NCBI GenBank assembly: GCA_900550035.1
Contig: URQS01000005.1
Span: forward strand, 1-64,000
Direction of reading: 5' to 3'
DNA length: 64,000 nucleotides
Source: an uncultured Prevotella sp.
GTDB lineage: Bacteria; Bacteroidota; Bacteroidia; Bacteroidales; Bacteroidaceae
The notes under the pieces were generated by a model. That model was not told where the DNA came from and searched no databases. It was given only the letters and a program-made list of their open reading frames with translations. Positions within the stretch are counted from its first letter, which is position 1, and the number at the start of each line of letters is the position of its first letter. Below, piece by piece: positions 35,636 to 43,469 of the stretch. The translations under genes were made by a program, and so were the position numbers.

Positions 35636-36523
35636 ATGAAGATTATGAAGAAAGGAAACGTATTTGCAATTGCAATGATGGCCGGTTTGCTTACAATGGC
35701 AAGCTGCGCAAGCAAGAAGGATCTGGACAACTGTCGTTTGGAGAATAAGGAACTCACCAGCAACTATCAGGATGCCAAGGAGGCTCTCGCAGCTTCTAAG
35801 GCTCGTGTGTCTTCGCTTGAGGAGCAGTTGGCACAGCAGAAGGAGCAGCTCAAGCAGGCCAAGCAGGCTTATCAGTCGCTGCAGCAGTCGCTCGACAAGA
35901 GCTTGACCAATGCTAATGCCAACAACATTAATATCTCTAAGCTCGTCGATCAGATTAACGAGTCAAACCAGTACATCCGCCACTTGGTTGAGGTGAAGTC
36001 GAAGAGCGATTCGCTCAACATGGTGCTCACCAACAACCTGACACGCTCGCTCAGCAAGGAGGAGATGAAGGAGGTTGACGTGCAGGTGCTCAAGGGTGTA
36101 GTATACATCTCGCTTGCCGACAACATGCTCTACAAGAGCGGTTCGTACGAAATCAACGACCGTGCTGCCGAGACTCTCAGCAAGATTGCCAAGATTATTA
36201 CCGACTACAAGGACTATGAGGTGCTGATTGAGGGCAACACCGACAACGTACCAGTTAACACCAACGCGGCTTCGATGAAGAACATCCGCAACAACTGGGA
36301 CCTCTCTGCTTTGCGTGCATCAAGCGTAGTTCAGGCTTTGCAGAATCAGTATGGTGTTGATCCGAAGCGTCTTACAGCAGGTGGCCGTGGCGAGTACAAC
36401 CCCGTTACAAGCAACTCTACCGAGCTTGGCAAGCAGCGCAACCGCCGCACCCAGATTATCATCACTCCGAAGCTCGACCAGTTCATGGACCTCATCGACA
36501 AGGCTCCAGAGGGCAGCAACTAA
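35636..36523 (+). CDS. OmpA-family peptidoglycan-binding lipoprotein
   Basis: A 295-residue protein: lipobox (LLTMASCASKKDL, Cys about 23 from this start), a long coiled coil (about 40-130, LEEQLAQQKEQLKQAKQAYQ), and a C-terminal OmpA domain (DNMLYKSGSYEINDRAAETL, VLIEGNTDNVPVN, DLSALRASSVVQALQNQYGV, RNRRTQIIITPKL) that binds diaminopimelate of the wall. It likely tethers the outer membrane to peptidoglycan. ATG 35636 is preferred to the ORF start at 35585, which would put a non-signal sequence in front. Confidence 0.9.
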   Translation: MKIMKKGNVFAIAMMAGLLTMASCASKKDLDNCRLENKELTSNYQDAKEALAASKARVSSLEEQLAQQKEQLKQAKQAYQSLQQSLDKSLTNANANNINISKLVDQINESNQYIRHLVEVKSKSDSLNMVLTNNLTRSLSKEEMKEVDVQVLKGVVYISLADNMLYKSGSYEINDRAAETLSKIAKIITDYKDYEVLIEGNTDNVPVNTNAASMKNIRNNWDLSALRASSVVQALQNQYGVDPKRLTAGGRGEYNPVTSNSTELGKQRNRRTQIIITPKLDQFMDLIDKAPEGSN

Positions 36524-36561
36524 TCTTCGGATAAATAACGAAATTTATAGTATATAAAAAT

Positions 36562-36597
36562 AAAACGGTGTGTCTCTTACTTGAGGCACACCGTTTT
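36562..36597 (+). terminator. Terminator after the OmpA-family gene
   Basis: aaaacggtgtgtctc pairs with gaggcacaccgtttt around a 6-nt loop and is followed by T-rich sequence. Confidence 0.8.
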
Positions 36598-36710
36598 GCT
36601 TTTGTCAGTATTATTCAATTGTTTATGCTGGTTTGAGCTGCATTGTAGCTCGAAATCCCTCAAAATAAGCATTTTTCGGCCATATAGACAAGACGTTCGG
36701 AAATAATAGT

Positions 36711-36718
36711 GTACCTTT
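36711..36718 (+). promoter_or_regulatory. -7 box of trpS
   Basis: TACCTTTG fits TAnnTTTG and lies about 62 bp upstream of the trpS ATG. The leader between carries two gaacagaaac/gaaccgaaac copies but no clear attenuator hairpin. Confidence 0.45.
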
Positions 36719-36780
36719 GTATTGATTTTCTGAACAGAAACAAGATATTTTCTGAACCGAAACAATAAAAACATCAATAT

Positions 36781-37869
36781 ATGGGAAAAGTAATTCTTAC
36801 AGGCGACCGTCCTACCGGTAAATTACATTTGGGCCACTATGTTGGCTCATTGCGCCGCCGTGTCGAGCTGCAGAACGCAGGCGACTTCGACCGCATGTTT
36901 GTGTTCATGGCCGACGTTCAGGCTCTGACCGACAACGCCGACAATCCTGAGAAGATACGCCAGAACATCATTGAGGTGGCTCTCGACTATCTTTCGGCTG
37001 GTCTCGACCCAACAAAATGCACACTGTTCATACAGAGTCAGATTCCGGAACTTGCCGAACTGACTACATATCTTATGAATCTCATCACCGTGTCACGCGT
37101 ACAGCGCAACCCGACTGTGAAGACCGAGATCAAGATGCGCAACTTTGAGGCCAACATTCCGCTTGGTTTCTTCTGCTATCCCGTAAGCCAGGCTGCCGAC
37201 ATCACGCTGTTCAAGGCCACTACAGTGCCTGCCGGCGAAGACCAGGAGCCTATGATTGAGGTGACACGCGAACTTGTACGTCGTTTCAACCAGACATACA
37301 GCGAGGTGCTTGTCGAGCCCGAAATCATGCTGCCCGAGAACGCTACATCACGCCGTCTGCCCGGAACCGATGGCAAGGAGAAGATGTCGAAGTCGCTTGG
37401 CAACTGCATCTACCTCAGCGATTCGGCTGCCGATGTATGGAAGAAGGTGAAGAAGATGTCAAACGGAGCGCCACGTATGAGCATGGACGAGCCAGGCAAT
37501 CTTGAAGGCAACGCCGTATTCACATACCTTGAGGCATTCAGCACACCCGACGATTTCGCCGAGTTCTGGCCCGAATACAAGACCCTCGACGAACTCAAGG
37601 AGCACTATGTGCGTGGCGGTATTGGCGACGGCACATGCAAGAAGTTCCTCAACAATGTGCTCAACAAGACTCTTGAGCCGATGCGTGTGCGTCGTCATGA
37701 ACTCGAACAGGACATTCCCGAGATATTCAACATACTGCGTAAGGGTACTGAGGCTGCTCGCGAGACAGCCGCACAGACAATGGACGAGGTGCGCAAGGCA
37801 ATGCAGATTGACTACTTCAACGATATGGCGCTGATACAGCAGCAGGCTGAGAAGTTCCGCTCAAAGTAA
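36781..37869 (+). CDS. trpS: Tryptophanyl-tRNA synthetase
   Basis: A 362-residue class I synthetase that charges tRNA-Trp. TGDRPTGKLHLGHYVGSLRR carries the HIGH-type motif, and LPGTDGKEKMSKSLGNCIYL the KMSKS loop. Length and the NPTVKTEIKMR-type segment fit the long bacterial TrpRS branch. Monocistronic; a repeat tract follows. Confidence 0.95.
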   Translation: MGKVILTGDRPTGKLHLGHYVGSLRRRVELQNAGDFDRMFVFMADVQALTDNADNPEKIRQNIIEVALDYLSAGLDPTKCTLFIQSQIPELAELTTYLMNLITVSRVQRNPTVKTEIKMRNFEANIPLGFFCYPVSQAADITLFKATTVPAGEDQEPMIEVTRELVRRFNQTYSEVLVEPEIMLPENATSRRLPGTDGKEKMSKSLGNCIYLSDSAADVWKKVKKMSNGAPRMSMDEPGNLEGNAVFTYLEAFSTPDDFAEFWPEYKTLDELKEHYVRGGIGDGTCKKFLNNVLNKTLEPMRVRRHELEQDIPEIFNILRKGTEAARETAAQTMDEVRKAMQIDYFNDMALIQQQAEKFRSK

Positions 37870-37882
37870 TAGTCTTTTTATA

Positions 37883-38046
37883 GTTGAGAGTTGAGAGTTG
37901 AGAATTGAGAGTTATGATATGTATAGTTTCGACAATGTATAGATATAAAATATTAGATTGTTCTAATAATAAAAAATATCAATCGTCGGTAATCATAACT
38001 CTCAACTCTAAACTTTCAACTCTCAATTTTTTGTATCAACTCTCAA
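37883..38046. repeat. AT-rich simple-repeat tract, family B copy 1
   Basis: gttgagagttgagagttgag and gagagttatgatatg on the left and their complement (aatcataactctcaactc, ctctcaattt) on the right form an inverted arrangement around an AT-rich centre. The same layout recurs at 57723-57892. Confidence 0.75.
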
Positions 38047-38048
38047 TT

Positions 38049-39044
38049 TTATTGTCCTCCCAGACGGTCGAAGAACACGATTATTTCTTCCCACGTCTTG
38101 AATTCATCGCTTCCCCATTCTATCACCGTGCCCATAAATTCGGGTTGCGGAGCGGGTGCAATGAGATAGTCGCCATATTGCAGTTGGCGCTCGTTTGAGA
38201 AGATGACGCGTCCCCAAGCCGGTGCGCTCAGATACTGTTCCACCCACGCTATGTCGTCGGTCATTGCCGACGGATTGTTGGTGCATGATGGAGCCAGCAC
38301 ATACACATTATAATTCTCAATAAGTCGTTCGTAAGCCTTGTGCATCGAAGCCGTAGCCTTGCCGTAACTATCGCGCAATGTCTCGATATCGATGTACACC
38401 ACCGGGCGCTCACGTCCTTCCTGACGGTCGTCTATATATCTTATTATGGGTATGAGATAGTGCATTGCCACCTTGTCGGTCAGTCGATGTTCGCCATGGA
38501 AATGTATAGCGGTGGGGTAGTGTTCGCTGAACAATCCGAACGTATGTACAATCGGATCCTCGTCACCGAAAAGTCCTATCACACGTCCGCGCTCCTCGTC
38601 TGATATGTCAGCAAAGCAGTGGGTTGTCATCTCCTGATATTCCTTTATCAGTCCCTTTGTCACCATAAATTCCTGAACTCCGTCTTGGCGTGGATTCTGA
38701 AACACCTGCTTGCCAGTGAATTTTGACATGGTTTCGCCCATCTCAAAAGCAGGGTTCACCACGATTCGGTCGTATCCTTTGAGCATTTCGGTATACATTC
38801 CGCCCATCGACGTGCCGATAATAAGGTCGGGCTGTTCCTCTTCACACATCTGTTGCAGCATCTGTATGCCTTCTTCGGGGTGCAGTGGAATGTCGCGTGC
38901 CACAACAGTTGCTTCAGGCATCAGCGTGCGCAGCATGGTCACAGTGCCCGATTGTGCCGACGAGGCGAATCCGTGTACATACATAATCTTCTTTCCCGCC
39001 ATAAGGTCGGGGTATTGCTTTACGTAAGTTTCGTTCTGAGCCAT
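38049..39044 (-). CDS. YqiA-like esterase fused to a degenerate HAD 5'-nucleotidase domain
   Basis: A 331-residue two-domain protein. Residues 20-200 are an alpha/beta hydrolase of the YqiA/YcfP kind: KKIMYVHGFASSAQSGTV, nucleophile elbow IIGTSMGGMY, and a GLFGDEDPIV segment with a later His. Residues 215-331 follow the 5'(3')-deoxyribonucleotidase pattern (SCTNNPSAMTDDIAWVEQYL, GDYLIAPAPQPEFMGTVIEW, then GSDEFKTWEEII). The catalytic DxD (here YIDIETLRDS) and the metal-binding DDR (here IAPAP) are not conserved, so this half is probably a non-catalytic module. Confidence 0.75.
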   Translation of the reverse strand: MAQNETYVKQYPDLMAGKKIMYVHGFASSAQSGTVTMLRTLMPEATVVARDIPLHPEEGIQMLQQMCEEEQPDLIIGTSMGGMYTEMLKGYDRIVVNPAFEMGETMSKFTGKQVFQNPRQDGVQEFMVTKGLIKEYQEMTTHCFADISDEERGRVIGLFGDEDPIVHTFGLFSEHYPTAIHFHGEHRLTDKVAMHYLIPIIRYIDDRQEGRERPVVYIDIETLRDSYGKATASMHKAYERLIENYNVYVLAPSCTNNPSAMTDDIAWVEQYLSAPAWGRVIFSNERQLQYGDYLIAPAPQPEFMGTVIEWGSDEFKTWEEIIVFFDRLGGQ

Positions 39045-39070
39045 ATTTTTGTATCCTTTATATGAATGGG

Positions 39071-39985
39071 CTAATTATTTATTGTATCCTGAATTTGTTC
39101 TTTAGTCAATCCCGTATATTTTATTACAAGTTCTATGTTGACGCCGTCAGAGAGCATACGTTGAGCTGTTGCCAAGTTTGCAAGATTGATTCCCTCGGCT
39201 CTTCCTTCTGCTCTTCCTTCTGCTCTTCCTTCCGCTCTTCCTTCCGCTCTTCCTTTAGCCTCTGCGGTATCTAATGAATTTTTTATGTCTCTATAAGCCT
39301 TTAGGCTATCCTCATATTCGCGCAACTCGGTTGGCGAGAAGCAAGCTATAGCCGCTGCATCAAACAGTTTTGAGAATATTTTCTCGCGTAGAGATTCTGG
39401 TCGATTGTCAAGACGTGACAGGTTTTTAAGCACATACATCCATTTATCCGACAATGAAATCAATTCTTCATCGGTTTTGTCGAATCGTCCAACTTCGACA
39501 TACTTAAACATCAACTTAGCATTAAACACCTTATTCGTTTTTGTGTCCATTAAGGCTATAGTGTGAATGGTGTCAGAACTGTCGAAAGCTTCGTCGCTCA
39601 TTTTGAAATTCAACAAGGCTACAACATACACTTTCTTTAAACAAAAGTCCCAATCAGAACCTTTGGGAGCCTGTTCTCTGATAGGGAAGGTGGAATAAAA
39701 AAGCGAACGGTCCTTAAAGAATGCTTGATAAGCATTTTGCATCTCCACAATGAATTTCTCTCCTTGTTCGTTTTCGCAGTATACATCGAAGATGGCCTTG
39801 CGCTCTGTATATACGTCGCCCACATTCTCACTGTTGAGATACTTTACATCCTTTATTACTTCTTCTCCATCGAAGAGAGAGTTAAGAAAGTTTATAAGCA
39901 ACTCCTTGTTGAGGTCTGTGCCGAATATACGCTTAAAGCCAAAATCCGTCAATAAACTGATATATCGTTCTTCTGACTGTCTCAT
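39071..39985 (-). CDS. Rpn-family recombination-promoting nuclease (PD-(D/E)XK transposase family)
   Basis: A 304-residue protein from ATG 39985 (MRQSEERYISLLTDFGFKRI). The PD-(D/E)XK core shows TDFGFKRIFGTDLNKELLIN, RKAIFDVYCENEQGEKFIVE and EMQNAYQAFFKDRSLFYSTF, i.e. the Asp and the ExQ metal ligands. The tail holds a (EGRA)n tract and the small C-terminal module ATAQRMLSDGVNIELVIKYT. Rpn proteins are DNA endonucleases promoting RecA-independent transfer in E. coli; the role here is unproven. A relic of another copy lies at 9260-9472. Confidence 0.88.
   Translation of the reverse strand: MRQSEERYISLLTDFGFKRIFGTDLNKELLINFLNSLFDGEEVIKDVKYLNSENVGDVYTERKAIFDVYCENEQGEKFIVEMQNAYQAFFKDRSLFYSTFPIREQAPKGSDWDFCLKKVYVVALLNFKMSDEAFDSSDTIHTIALMDTKTNKVFNAKLMFKYVEVGRFDKTDEELISLSDKWMYVLKNLSRLDNRPESLREKIFSKLFDAAAIACFSPTELREYEDSLKAYRDIKNSLDTAEAKGRAEGRAEGRAEGRAEGRAEGINLANLATAQRMLSDGVNIELVIKYTGLTKEQIQDTINN
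39195..39260. repeat. 12-bp minisatellite inside the Rpn nuclease gene
   Basis: About five tandem copies of ctcttccttc(t/c)g encode the repeated GRAE tetrapeptide of the linker near residue 260. The period is four codons, so unit number can change without frameshift. Confidence 0.8.
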
Positions 39986-40051
39986 AAATATAATATTTAT
40001 AGCTTTATGGCAAAGATACGCCAATAAATCAGAATAATCAAACTTTTAAAA

Positions 40052-40086
40052 CAAAAAAACGACTGACACTCGAAAGTGTCAGTCGT
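40052..40086 (-). terminator. Terminator of tRNA-Leu
   Basis: On the minus strand ACGACTGACACT pairs perfectly with AGTGTCAGTCGT around TTCG, followed by a run of T residues, immediately after the tRNA 3' end. Confidence 0.85.
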
Positions 40087-40092
40087 TCTGTG

Positions 40093-40174
40093 TACCCAGA
40101 CCCGGGCTCGAACCGGGATGGGTTGCCCCACTGGTGTTTGAGACCAGCGCGTCTACCGATTCCGCCATCTGGGC
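40093..40174 (-). tRNA. tRNA-Leu (anticodon CAA)
   Basis: An 82-nt cloverleaf on the minus strand beginning GCCCAGATGGCGGAATCGG and ending GGTTCGAGCCCGGGTCTGGG plus discriminator A. The acceptor stem GCCCAGA/TCTGGGT pairs (one G-U), the anticodon loop is CTCAAAC between CTGGT and ACCAG, and there is a long variable arm typical of class II tRNAs. CCA is not encoded as a complete trinucleotide. Confidence 0.92.
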
Positions 40175-40378
40175 ATTGGCGTTTTTGCGAGTGCAAAGGT
40201 AGTATATTTTTTTTATTCTGCAAAATTTTTTCCTAATAATTGTTCATTTAGGATAAATTCGTTTTAAAAACATGTGTCCAACTTGGTGCTCTCGTTTTAT
40301 ATTCGTAACTTCGTGAACACTAAATAATCTCTTTCGGGATAAAAATGACGAATTACCTAAATTAAAAAAAATAATGAC

Positions 40379-41467
40379 ATGAAAGAAACAGGAAATAACT
40401 ATTGTGTCATACTAGCTGGAGGCAAAGGCCGCCGTTTGTGGCCATGCTCACGCGAAGAACGTCCCAAGCAGTTTGTCGACTTCTTCGGCACAGGACGCAC
40501 AGCGCTACAGCAGACCTACGACCGGTTTGCGCGCATATTGCCACCGGATAATATTTTTGTTAGCACTAATGATGACTATGCACATCTGGTGCACGAGCAA
40601 CTGCCGCAACTTGACGACAGTCGTCTGCTTGCCGAGCCTATCCATCGTGGCACAGCACCGAGTGTGGCATGGGCCACTCACCGTATTATTCACGTCAATC
40701 CCAATGCTAATATAATCGTAACGCCGAGCGACCTCACAATCATTGGCGAAGAACAGTTTAAGGAGTGTGTCGACCGCGCTTTCTGTTTTGTGGCTGAGCA
40801 CAAACGTGTGCTGGCTATGGGAGTGAAGCCTACGCGTCCCGAACCGGGCTATGGATACATACAGATGGGCGACACCGAGTGCGACGGAGTGTTCAGCGTA
40901 CAGTCGTTCACAGAGAAACCAGAGCGCAACTTTGCCCAAATATTCATGGACAGCGGCGAATTCTTGTGGAACACAGGCATGTTCATAGCCAATGCAAGCC
41001 GCTTGGCTAAGTGCTTCAGTAGACTGTTGCCCGTAGTGCTGCGCAATTACGACGAAACCCACCCTGTGTTCGACTTCGAAGAGGAGAACCGCTTTATCCA
41101 CGACAATTTCCCGTCATATCCTAATGTGTCGCTCGATTCGGGCATTCTTGAGAAGACCGATGGTGTATGTGTGATGCATTGCGACTTCGGATGGGCCGAT
41201 CTCGGCACATGGCACGGCATATACGAGGCGATGCACAAGGGCGAAGGCGACAATGTTGTGATAAATACTGATGTGGTGCTCGACAATGCCCGAGGCAACG
41301 TGATAAAGCTTTCTGACGGCCGACTGGCTGTAGTGAGTGGCATTGACAACTGTATCATTGCCGAAGAGGGCAATGTGCTCCTCGTATGTCGCAAGGAAGA
41401 CTCGTCGTCAAACGTACGACGGCTCACCAACGAGATACAAATGAAGAAAGGGGAGGAGTATATTTAA
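40379..41467 (+). CDS. manC: Mannose-1-phosphate guanylyltransferase
   Basis: A 362-residue GDP-mannose-forming nucleotidyltransferase: CVILAGGKGRRLWPCSREER plus PKQF is the GTP-binding signature; FTEKPERNFAQIFMDSGEFL, WNTGMF and MHCDFGWADLGTWHGIYEAM are the sugar-binding stretches. The C-terminal isomerase domain of bifunctional ManC/AlgA enzymes is missing, as is normal for the short class. GDP-mannose feeds polysaccharide or fucose synthesis. Single gene with repeats downstream. Confidence 0.92.
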   Translation: MKETGNNYCVILAGGKGRRLWPCSREERPKQFVDFFGTGRTALQQTYDRFARILPPDNIFVSTNDDYAHLVHEQLPQLDDSRLLAEPIHRGTAPSVAWATHRIIHVNPNANIIVTPSDLTIIGEEQFKECVDRAFCFVAEHKRVLAMGVKPTRPEPGYGYIQMGDTECDGVFSVQSFTEKPERNFAQIFMDSGEFLWNTGMFIANASRLAKCFSRLLPVVLRNYDETHPVFDFEEENRFIHDNFPSYPNVSLDSGILEKTDGVCVMHCDFGWADLGTWHGIYEAMHKGEGDNVVINTDVVLDNARGNVIKLSDGRLAVVSGIDNCIIAEEGNVLLVCRKEDSSSNVRRLTNEIQMKKGEEYI

Positions 41468-41483
41468 TAGATAAAAACATAAA

Positions 41484-41628
41484 AGCCCCACCCCCGGCCC
41501 CTCCCCCGCAGGGAGGGGAGTGATATGTACTATTTGCTTTTAACGTTAGTATAAACTAAGCGCTAAATTTATAAGCAAGTAAATCATACCGCTCCCCTCC
41601 CTGCGGGGGAGGGGTTGGGGGTGGGGCT
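41484..41628. repeat. Long G/C-rich inverted repeat downstream of manC
   Basis: The arm at 41484-41520 (agccccacccccggcccctc, cccgcagggaggggag) is complementary to 41592-41628 apart from one position (gg/tt). A 71-bp AT-rich centre separates them. It can fold as a strong terminator or be a small non-autonomous mobile element. Confidence 0.8.
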
Positions 41629-41665
41629 TTCTGTTTGGGTAGGGCTTTCTGTTTGGGTAGGGCTT
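41624..41665. repeat. 18-bp tandem duplication next to the inverted repeat
   Basis: gggctttctgtttgggta occurs twice in a row (41624-41641 and 41642-41659), with a third degenerate partial copy. It begins inside the right arm of the inverted repeat. Confidence 0.75.
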
Positions 41666-41694
41666 CTGTTGGTGTTGGGCTTTTCCCTTTTTGT

Positions 41695-42093
41695 TTACTC
41701 TTTAACAAACTCTGCGTATATCTTGTCCGCAATCTCCTTCATCTCCTCAGCCTCAAGCTTGAGCTTAGGATTGCTGAACAGCATGTCCTTCTCCGACTGC
41801 ATAGGGATGAGGTGGATGTGGGCATGAGGCACTTCCAGTCCGAGCACGGCTTGGCCTACCTTGATGCATGGGAATGCGCGCTTGATAGCCACAGCCACCT
41901 TCTTGGCGAATACCTGGTATTCGGCTATCTCGTCGTCGTCCATGTCGAAGATATAGTCTACTTCGCGGCGCGGAATTACGAGGGTATGACCCTTCACCAA
42001 TGGGTTGATGTCGAGAAAAGCGTAGAACTTGTCGCTCTCGGCGCACTTGTAGCTGGGAATCTCACCAGCTGCGATTTTTGAGAAAATATCCAT
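41695..42093 (-). CDS. HIT-family nucleotide hydrolase/transferase
   Basis: A 132-residue histidine-triad protein: IFSKIAAGEIPSYKCAESDK at the start, GHTLVIPRREVDYIFDM, and the triad VPHAHIHLIPMQ near residue 100. HIT proteins of this type cleave AMP-N or dinucleotide bonds. It follows greA on the same strand with a 34-bp gap. Confidence 0.93.
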   Translation of the reverse strand: MDIFSKIAAGEIPSYKCAESDKFYAFLDINPLVKGHTLVIPRREVDYIFDMDDDEIAEYQVFAKKVAVAIKRAFPCIKVGQAVLGLEVPHAHIHLIPMQSEKDMLFSNPKLKLEAEEMKEIADKIYAEFVKE

Positions 42094-42127
42094 ATCTTTA
42101 AAGTTTTAATGAGTGATCACGAGGCTG

Positions 42128-42595
42128 TTATTCCACTGTGATTTTGTCGATACGCAGGTGGATAGTGCCGCGTGGAATCTTGATTTCCACCTCGTCGCCC
42201 ACCTTGTGGTTGAGCAGTCCCTGCGCAATAGGAGTTGTGATAGAGATTTTGCCCTCGCGCAGATTGGCCTCGCTCTCGCTCACGATGGTGTAGGTCATCT
42301 TAGCCTTGTTGGCCAGATTGGTCATTTCCACCTTTGAGAGAATCTGTACTGAGTCGGTGCTCAGACGCGACGGGTCTATAATCTTGGCCTCAGAGATAGC
42401 CATCTTGATGCGGTTGATTTTTTCCTCAAGATGAGCCTGTGCCTCCTTGGCGGCATCATACTCTGCATTCTCGCTAAGGTCGCCCTTGTCGCGTGCCTCT
42501 GCGATGGCGGCCGATGCCTTTGGGCGCTCTACTGATTCGAGCTGTTTGAGTTCGGCTACGAGCTTGTCGTAACCTTCTTGTGACATGTAAGCCAT
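42128..42595 (-). CDS. greA: Transcription elongation factor GreA
   Basis: A 155-residue transcript-cleavage factor: an N-terminal coiled coil with the acidic tip (ARDKGDLSENAEYDAAKEAQ) and a C-terminal FKBP-like domain (EANLREGKISITTPIAQGLL, NHKVGDEVEIKIPRG). It rescues backtracked RNA polymerase. It is first gene of a greA-HIT operon with a structured leader. Confidence 0.96.
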   Translation of the reverse strand: MAYMSQEGYDKLVAELKQLESVERPKASAAIAEARDKGDLSENAEYDAAKEAQAHLEEKINRIKMAISEAKIIDPSRLSTDSVQILSKVEMTNLANKAKMTYTIVSESEANLREGKISITTPIAQGLLNHKVGDEVEIKIPRGTIHLRIDKITVE

Positions 42596-42653
42596 AATTG
42601 AAAATTTGATTAAATTATTATTTTGTTTTTTCGAAAGGCAATAAAAAAAACAA

Positions 42654-42790
42654 GAATTCCGACACTGGTCTTGCTGTCGGAATTCTCATTTTCCTGTTGC
42701 TCTAAAGTTAATATCTTGACTTTAGGCGTGCCTGCCTGATGTGTATATATGTCGGCGGCACTCCGTATGTATTGTCTATGAATGTTTTGC
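42654..42790 (-). promoter_or_regulatory. Structured greA leader with intrinsic terminator (attenuator or small RNA)
   Basis: On the minus strand a TAACTTTG promoter box (near 42790) precedes about 100 nt that include the pair CTAAAG/CTTTAG, then GAATTCCGACA pairing with TGTCGGAATTC (42654-42685) followed by eight T residues. That is a full intrinsic terminator 60 nt ahead of greA, so it could attenuate greA or end a small RNA. E. coli greA also has a terminated leader RNA, but sequence similarity is not claimed. Confidence 0.6.
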
Positions 42791-42903
42791 AAAGTTAGAC
42801 ATTTAAATCCATATAAACAAGACTTTCAGTAGAAAAACTTGTTTTTACGGTTTGTAACATTTACAAAACAATCAAAAAATGGTATTAACAAACGGTAAAT
42901 GAT

Positions 42904-42934
42904 TTTGAGCGGCACATCCTTTTTCATATCTTTG
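42904..42934 (+). promoter_or_regulatory. Promoter with near-leaderless start
   Basis: TTTG (42904-42907), 19-bp spacer, TATCTTTG (42927-42934). The ATG of the next gene is at 42940, about where transcription should start. Confidence 0.75.
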
Positions 42935-42939
42935 TAGAC

Positions 42940-43416
42940 ATGAAGAGATTGTTTTTGGCACTGGCGCTTTACATATGCACAGAGTCGGTACACGCACAAC
43001 ACCATATTGTAATTGCCGACATGGATACACGACTGCCCCTCACGGGTGCAATCGTGTCGACTGATGCGGGCGAGCGCGTTGTCAGCAATCACATGGGATG
43101 TGTCAGCCTGGAGCGGGCATGCCGCAGTGCCACGGTGTCTGCCAAGAACTATATGCAGCGTCGTGTGGGCGTAGCCGATATGGCGCGCGATACTATTTTG
43201 CTCATTCCGCAGGAGGTGGTGCTCGACAATGTCGACGTCACTGCCCCTAAGCTGGGCTTCGACATGCAGAAGGCTCTGCGCTCGGTCAAGGAGAACGCCA
43301 AGCTCAACGAGCAGGCCCAAAAGGGATTCGACATGCTCGGCCTGTTCTCGCTGATGTTTCCGTCGAAGAAGAAGTCGCGTGCCGAGAAAATAAAGAAGAT
43401 TCTTGAACGCTATTGA
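42940..43416 (+). CDS. Small secreted protein with carboxypeptidase-like regulatory fold
   Basis: A 158-residue exported protein (signal peptide 1-19, ESVHAQ). Residues 22-105 look like a CarbopepD-reg beta-sandwich (ADMDTRLPLTGAIVSTDAGE, VVLDNVDVTAP), as at the front of TonB receptors, but no plug or barrel follows. The C-terminus is helical and basic (PSKKKSRAEKIKKILERY). Function unknown. The promoter predicts a leaderless or very short-leader mRNA. Confidence 0.65.
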   Translation: MKRLFLALALYICTESVHAQHHIVIADMDTRLPLTGAIVSTDAGERVVSNHMGCVSLERACRSATVSAKNYMQRRVGVADMARDTILLIPQEVVLDNVDVTAPKLGFDMQKALRSVKENAKLNEQAQKGFDMLGLFSLMFPSKKKSRAEKIKKILERY

Positions 43417-43469
43417 ACATTATCCAAATCATCAAATATAAATCTATTGTAAAGTAAAGTATTGAACGT

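Noticed and set aside
36719..36780. T-box or other riboswitch ahead of trpS
   Set aside because: The leader is only about 60 nt, with no stem-loop or T-box-like element visible.
40379..41467. Bifunctional ManC/AlgA enzyme
   Set aside because: The protein ends at 362 residues, before the cupin-type mannose-6-phosphate isomerase domain.
42610..42792. A 60-codon minus-strand ORF in the greA leader as a leader peptide
   Set aside because: It spans the terminator hairpin and T-tract, and no run of one regulatory amino acid is present, so a peptide-controlled attenuator cannot be supported.
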